Below, piece after piece: positions 45,486 to 49,655 of a stretch of 49,655 nt of DNA. The notes under the pieces were generated by a model, which did no database searches, was not told the DNA's origin, and saw only the letters and a list, made by a program, of their open reading frames with translations. The first letter of the stretch is position 1, and each line of letters starts with the position of its first letter. Source of the stretch: Alishewanella jeotgali KCTC 22429 (GTDB lineage: Bacteria > Pseudomonadota > Gammaproteobacteria > Enterobacterales > Alteromonadaceae); the NCBI RefSeq assembly GCF_000245735.1, contig NZ_AHTH01000040.1, forward strand, positions 1 to 49,655, written 5' to 3'. The translations under genes were made by a program, and so were the position numbers.

Positions 45486-47672
45486 TTAACTTAAATCCAG
45501 CGCATCGACATCGAGCTGCCATTTGATTTTACGGCTCAGCGGCCATTGCGATACCTCTGCTAAAACCTGACTTAGCAGTTGATGCAGCAGCGGCCGTTGT
45601 GCGGCATAGAGGTGTAATTGCCAGCGGTATTTACCTGCCCGGCGTTCCAGCGGCGATAACAGAGGGCCGAGCTGTTGAACCTGAGGTTGCTGCTGACAGT
45701 AGCTGGCAACCTGCTGTAGCCACTGCTGGCAAAGCTCACTCTGATGGGCTTCTGCTCTGAATAGCGCCATATACTGACAGGGGGGTAACAGGGTTTGCTG
45801 GCGCTCCAGCAGGGCACTGCGGGCAAAGGCGGCATAACCGTTTAGCATGATGTCCTGCAGCAAGGCGTGTTCCGGATGTTGGGTTTGCAGTAACACCTTG
45901 CCTTTATCATGGCCACGACCGGCCCGGCCGGCAACCTGGGTCAGCAACTGCCCCAGTTGCTCAGGAGCACGAAAGTCGGCGCTATACAGGGCGCCATCGA
46001 CGTCGACAATCACCACCAGAGTAACAAAGGGGAAATGATGGCCTTTAGCCAGCATCTGGGTTCCCAAAATCAATCTGGGGCCAGGTTGCTGAATTTCGGC
46101 TAACAGGCTGGCGAAAGCACCTTTACGCCGGGTACTGTCACGGTCAAGCCGCGTTACCGGAACCTCTGGAAACAACACACTCAGATGCTCTTCCAGTTGC
46201 TCGGTACCCTGACCGACCGGCGCCAGCCGGGTACTGCCACAGCCGCCGCATTGTCGTGGTACGGCCCGGGTAGCACCGCAGTGATGGCAGACCAACTGCC
46301 GGCTATGTTTATGGTAAGTGGTAAAAGCACTACAACGCTGACATTCGGTCAACCAGCCGCAATCCTGACAGCTGAGAGCCGGTGCAAAACCGCGACGATT
46401 TAAGAACAGCATCACCTGTTTGCCCAGTTTCAGCTGTTGCTGCATTTGTTGAATACTTTGTGCGGCCAGTCCGTATTGTAAAACCTGTTGCTTCAGATCA
46501 ACCAGCTCCAGCTGCGGCATCGCCTGACCACTGGCGCGGGCTGTCAGTGTCAGCTTGGTAAAACGACCTTGCTGACAGTTATACAGTGACTCGAGACTCG
46601 GCGTGGCCGAGCCAAGCAGGATCGGACAACACTCCAGTGCTGCGCGCTTAATCGCCAGATCCCGGGCGTGATAACGAAAGCCGTCTTGCTGTTTTAGTGA
46701 CAGGTCATGTTCCTCGTCAATAATAATGAGTCCGAGCTTGCGAAAAGGTAAAAACAGTGCCGAGCGGGTACCTATTACCACAGCTGCGCTGCCACTGGCC
46801 GCTTGCAGCCAGCAGTTAAGGCGTTCGCCGTCACTTAAATTTGAATGCCAGACCAGTACCGGGGCCCGGAAACGTTTGCTAAAGCGTTCCAGCGTTTGTG
46901 GGGTCAGGCCAATTTCCGGTAGCAATACCAGTATTTGCTGACCAAGCTCCAGCAGGGAGGGGATTAGCTGCAGGTAGACTTCGGTTTTGCCGGAGCCGGT
47001 GACACCTTCCAGCAAAAAGGGCCGGAAGCTGCCCTGGGCCTGATTAACAGCGGTTACTGCCAGAGCCTGATCGGCGGTTAATTGCAACGCAGGCTCGGCT
47101 AGGCCCTGATAGTGATAGGGCGCGATCTCGGTTTGGAACGACTCGACCAGCTCCTTGGCCATTAATTGCTTCAGCGCACTGCCGCTGTAGTGGCTTTTGA
47201 CGGTCGCTTCATCCAGCGCTTGTGTTGTCAGGGCCTGCCACAGTTCTGCCTGTTTAGCCGAGCGTGAGAAGCTTTGCGGGTTAGCGGCTTTACCGCTGTC
47301 GGTCAGTCGGTACGCACGGGGCAGGTAGTCAGCGAGTGGGCGGCCTTCACGCAACAGTGCGGGTAAGGCGGCCGTGAGGACCTCCCCCAGTGGATGGTGA
47401 TAGTAATCTGCAGCGAAGCTAAGAAGTTGGCGCAGTAAAGCTGGCAAGACCGGCGTCTGGTCGATCACGGCAAGCACCGGTTTAAGTTGTTGCTCACTAA
47501 CGTCGGGTTTAACCGCTAATTGCCAGACAATCCCCACCAGTTCACGTTTACCAAAGGGCACCCGCACCCGGCAGCCTATGCTCACCTCAAGTTCAGGCGG
47601 TAACAGGTAATCAAAATGCTGGCGCAAGGGTACGGGCAGGGCAACGCGGATCGCAGTCACAGCAGCTTCCAT
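45486..47672 (-). CDS. priA: Primosomal replication restart helicase PriA
   Basis: The 728-residue 3'-5' helicase reloads the replisome at stalled forks. Visible motifs are ALPVPLRQHFDYLLPPE at the N-terminus, Walker A GVTGSGKTE, the DEEH box IIDEEHD, zinc-binding CQDCGWLTECQRCS and CHHCG...CGGCGS, and GTQMLAKGHHFPFVTLV. I start it at 47672 to fit the family N-terminus; the frame is open to 47762 with a TTG, but those 30 residues are not PriA-like. It is divergent from rpmE, as in E. coli. Confidence 0.97.
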   Translation of the reverse strand: MEAAVTAIRVALPVPLRQHFDYLLPPELEVSIGCRVRVPFGKRELVGIVWQLAVKPDVSEQQLKPVLAVIDQTPVLPALLRQLLSFAADYYHHPLGEVLTAALPALLREGRPLADYLPRAYRLTDSGKAANPQSFSRSAKQAELWQALTTQALDEATVKSHYSGSALKQLMAKELVESFQTEIAPYHYQGLAEPALQLTADQALAVTAVNQAQGSFRPFLLEGVTGSGKTEVYLQLIPSLLELGQQILVLLPEIGLTPQTLERFSKRFRAPVLVWHSNLSDGERLNCWLQAASGSAAVVIGTRSALFLPFRKLGLIIIDEEHDLSLKQQDGFRYHARDLAIKRAALECCPILLGSATPSLESLYNCQQGRFTKLTLTARASGQAMPQLELVDLKQQVLQYGLAAQSIQQMQQQLKLGKQVMLFLNRRGFAPALSCQDCGWLTECQRCSAFTTYHKHSRQLVCHHCGATRAVPRQCGGCGSTRLAPVGQGTEQLEEHLSVLFPEVPVTRLDRDSTRRKGAFASLLAEIQQPGPRLILGTQMLAKGHHFPFVTLVVIVDVDGALYSADFRAPEQLGQLLTQVAGRAGRGHDKGKVLLQTQHPEHALLQDIMLNGYAAFARSALLERQQTLLPPCQYMALFRAEAHQSELCQQWLQQVASYCQQQPQVQQLGPLLSPLERRAGKYRWQLHLYAAQRPLLHQLLSQVLAEVSQWPLSRKIKWQLDVDALDLS

Positions 47673-47871
47673 AGCAACAAAATCAGGGGTTAAGTTTAAG
47701 GAAGCGCGTGCGCCTTGCCAAGTAAAACAAAAATCTGTGCTTTTCTGGTTTTCTGGTTGCAACTTCAGCGGCTATCTATTAAGCTACGCGCCCTAAATTA
47801 ACTGTAATTACGTATGGTGTCTGGCGATAAAAAATGCGACCAGATGGCGATACGGCCTAACGAGGTAACCC

Positions 47872-48084
47872 ATGAAACCAGGTATCCACCCGGAATACAA
47901 AGAAATTACTGCAACCTGTACTTGCGGTAATACCTTCAAAACCCGTTCAGCTCTGTGCAAAGACATCCACCTGGACGTTTGCTCAGCTTGCCACCCGTTC
48001 TATACCGGTAAGCAGAAAGTGTTGGATGTTGGTGGTCGTGTAGACCGCTTCAAAAAGCGTTTCTCGGTACTGGGCAGCCGTTAA
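47872..48084 (+). CDS. rpmE: 50S ribosomal protein L31
   Basis: The 70-residue protein is the zinc-containing (C+) form of L31: Cys at 16 and 18 (CTCGNTF), and CSAC at 37-40. GAGG lies before the start. The C+ form is normally replaced by YkgM-type L31 under zinc limitation. The gene ends 20 bp before a strong terminator, and a group II intron starts directly after that terminator. Confidence 0.98.
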   Translation: MKPGIHPEYKEITATCTCGNTFKTRSALCKDIHLDVCSACHPFYTGKQKVLDVGGRVDRFKKRFSVLGSR

Positions 48085-48103
48085 TCGGCAGCGAGTACGA
48101 AAA

Positions 48104-48131
48104 AACCGGAGCCAGGCTCCGGTTTTTTTTT
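48104..48131 (+). terminator. Rho-independent terminator of rpmE (group IIC target)
   Basis: AACCGGAG-loop-CTCCGGTT followed by nine T. The A run on the other side would also allow it to work on the minus strand. The group II intron begins four bases after the T run. Confidence 0.95.
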
Positions 48132-48134
48132 ATG

Positions 48135-49655
48135 GTGCGCCGGGCATGGCGCGCAGCGCCTTGACCGGCGCTATCTGCTGACTGTGGTGGTTAGCAGGTG
48201 ACTTGGAGGTGAAAGTCCTCTACACACCCGGCAAGGGGAAGTGTTAGCTGAACGGCAAGGGTGCCTATCGTGAGGTAGGATCTGAAGGAAGCTGAAAGCA
48301 AAATGCTGGCCTGACGAACAGGAAGCGGTTTAGGCGTTGTAGCAGGGTAAGGTGGCCATTATCACTAAAGCCCAATACTTGCATGGAATGCTGCAACGTA
48401 AAGCCGACAGGCATAAGCAGGAAGGTCGCGCGAATTACCCCGGGAGGTCTGATGGTCTGCCAAAGTGCTACTAACATCGGAAGGTGTTGGGATGGGCCAT
48501 CAGAAGTCAGCCGAGGCCGTAGTAGTGCTGAAACCAACAGCATGAAGGGCTGAACATGTTTAACCGCGATTAGGACATTGGACCTCGATGCTGATTGATG
48601 ATGCACAAGCGCAGGAAACTGCGGCCATGAATAGCAGATGCGAACAGAATTCGCCGACGCGGCATTATGGTGCTGAAATTAACACGGCGGCCAATGGGCG
48701 AACGAAAGCGGAAGTACCGCTGACGATGGAAGCGGTGATAACCCGAGATAACCTGATGCTGGCGTATCAGCGAGTGGTGGAAAACAAGGGTGCAGCAGGG
48801 GTTGATAACCTGAGTGTATCGGCATTAAAGCCATGGCTGAAAGCACACTGGCCAAGTGTCAGAGAAGCACTGATAACGGGTAGCTATCTGCCACGGAGGA
48901 TACGCAAAGTCGATATTCCCAAGCCAAATGGCGGGATAAGGACACTGGGTATACCGACCGTAGTGGACAGACTCATCCAGCAAGCGATAGCGCAAGTGCT
49001 CACGCCTCACGTTGAGCCCGGCTTCTCACACTCCAGTTATGGCTTCAGAGCAAACCGCAATGCATGGCAAGCTGTGCGCCAAGCGCAGCAGTACATCCAT
49101 AGCGGCAAACGCTGGGTTGTGGATATGGATTTAGAGAAGTTCTTTGACCGGGTAGACCACGACATCCTGATGTCGAGGTTAGCCCGAATCATCAAAGATG
49201 ACCGGTTACTCAAACTCATCCGCCGATATCTGGAAGCAGAAATGGTAGATGAGCAGGGTGTGTTAAAACGTGATAAGGGTATGCCACAAGGCGGACCGCT
49301 GTCACCACTGTTATCAAATATCCTGCTGGACGAACTGGACAAGGAGCTTGAACGGCGCGGACATAGCTTCTGCCGCTATGCGGATGACTGCAACATCTAT
49401 GTCAGTAGTCAAAAGGCAGGCGAGCAGGTGCTTTGCAGCATCGGTGAATTCTTAGAGAAAACATTGAAGCTGCAGGTGAATGAGCAGAAAAGTGCAGTCG
49501 CCAGGCCCTGGGAGCGCAAGTTCCTGGGATATAGCTTCACCAAGCACCAGGTCGTGCGACTGAAAATTGCGCCAAGCAGTGTAGACAGGCTGAAAGATAA
49601 AATCCGAAGTCTGACGACAGGAAACGGCTCAAAGTCAGTGGCAAAGGTTATCAGT
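48135..49655 (+). mobile_element. Group IIC intron (5' part; 3' end outside the window)
   Basis: The 5' end GTGCG at 48135-48139 matches the GUGYG rule for group II introns and lies directly after the rpmE terminator, the insertion site preferred by class C introns. The next 450 bp are gene-free on both strands and GC-balanced with many potential helices, as expected of ribozyme domains I-IV, and a reverse transcriptase frame follows. The boundary on the right cannot be seen. Confidence 0.85.
48588..49655 (+). CDS. ltrA: Group II intron-encoded reverse transcriptase/maturase (partial, runs off the end)
   Basis: The open frame from the ATG at 48588 (or 48627) contains the RT domain blocks: GAAGVDNLSV, YLPRRIRKVDIPKPNGGIRTLGIPT, WVVDMDLEKFFDRVDHDILM and GMPQGGPLSPLLSNILLDELD. 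The active-site motif is YADDCNIYV (about residue 265). The last visible part is the C-terminal RVAR-like stretch and KFLGYSF. The frame is intact for 356 codons to the window edge, so about 60-80 residues are missing compared with usual class C proteins (about 420). It splices and re-inserts the intron. Confidence 0.9.
   Translation, partial: MLIDDAQAQETAAMNSRCEQNSPTRHYGAEINTAANGRTKAEVPLTMEAVITRDNLMLAYQRVVENKGAAGVDNLSVSALKPWLKAHWPSVREALITGSYLPRRIRKVDIPKPNGGIRTLGIPTVVDRLIQQAIAQVLTPHVEPGFSHSSYGFRANRNAWQAVRQAQQYIHSGKRWVVDMDLEKFFDRVDHDILMSRLARIIKDDRLLKLIRRYLEAEMVDEQGVLKRDKGMPQGGPLSPLLSNILLDELDKELERRGHSFCRYADDCNIYVSSQKAGEQVLCSIGEFLEKTLKLQVNEQKSAVARPWERKFLGYSFTKHQVVRLKIAPSSVDRLKDKIRSLTTGNGSKSVAKVIS

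Noticed and set aside
48265..48606. Leftward 113-codon frame in the intron 5' part
   Set aside because: It is antisense to the ribozyme region of the intron, with no family match or start signals.

Overview
The window looks like a piece of gammaproteobacterial chromosome. The order priA/rpmE - ftsN - hslV - hslU with rraA nearby, and yihY - dtd - yiiD, matches the E. coli arrangement. The gene styles (many MCP and GGDEF/EAL proteins, SBP_bac_3 proteins, a full hut cluster) fit an aquatic Alteromonadales-type bacterium such as Rheinheimera/Alishewanella. That placement is an inference from gene order and protein character, not from a database search.

Region 1 (1-11328) is an AT-rich genomic island whose left end is outside the window. 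It carries umuDC under a LexA box, an unknown 80-aa protein, an HNH endonuclease, a DUF4238 protein, an unknown zinc-ribbon protein, and a tight three-gene operon of Hanks-type kinase, compact UvrD/SF1 helicase and a 472-aa protein of unknown family. A tyrosine integrase next to a 3' fragment of tRNA-Leu(CAA) closes it. The kinase-helicase-unknown operon is the best candidate here for an undescribed, possibly anti-phage, system.

Region 2 (11329-18103) is a second island of about 6.8 kb stacked in tandem on the first and ended by another tRNA-Leu(CAA) 3' fragment. It has its own integrase, a relaxase-like HUH protein, a possible oriT, a small basic ORF with an A8 tract, a 12.6-copy G-rich octamer repeat, a lipoprotein, an unknown 259-aa protein, and a DUF2628 gene split by an IS3-family element. 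Removing the IS and one copy of the 4-bp target duplication restores the DUF2628 reading frame exactly.

Region 3 (18104-34800) is chromosomal signalling and housekeeping: two periplasmic binding proteins, a GGDEF-EAL protein, a chemoreceptor gene with an in-frame amber codon, a GAF histidine kinase, two pirins, a LysR regulator, DoxX, a PilZ protein, yihY-dtd-yiiD-like genes, an epimerase-like protein and a second chemoreceptor.

Region 4 (34898-41802) is histidine degradation: hutC-hutU-hutH on one strand, hutI divergent across a HutC-type operator, and hutG following rraA.

Region 5 (41978-49655) holds a PAP2 phosphatase, a DUF971 protein, hslVU, ftsN, priA and rpmE. Directly after the rpmE terminator a group IIC intron begins, with its reverse transcriptase ORF running off the end of the window. 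No CRISPR array, rRNA gene or complete tRNA was seen.
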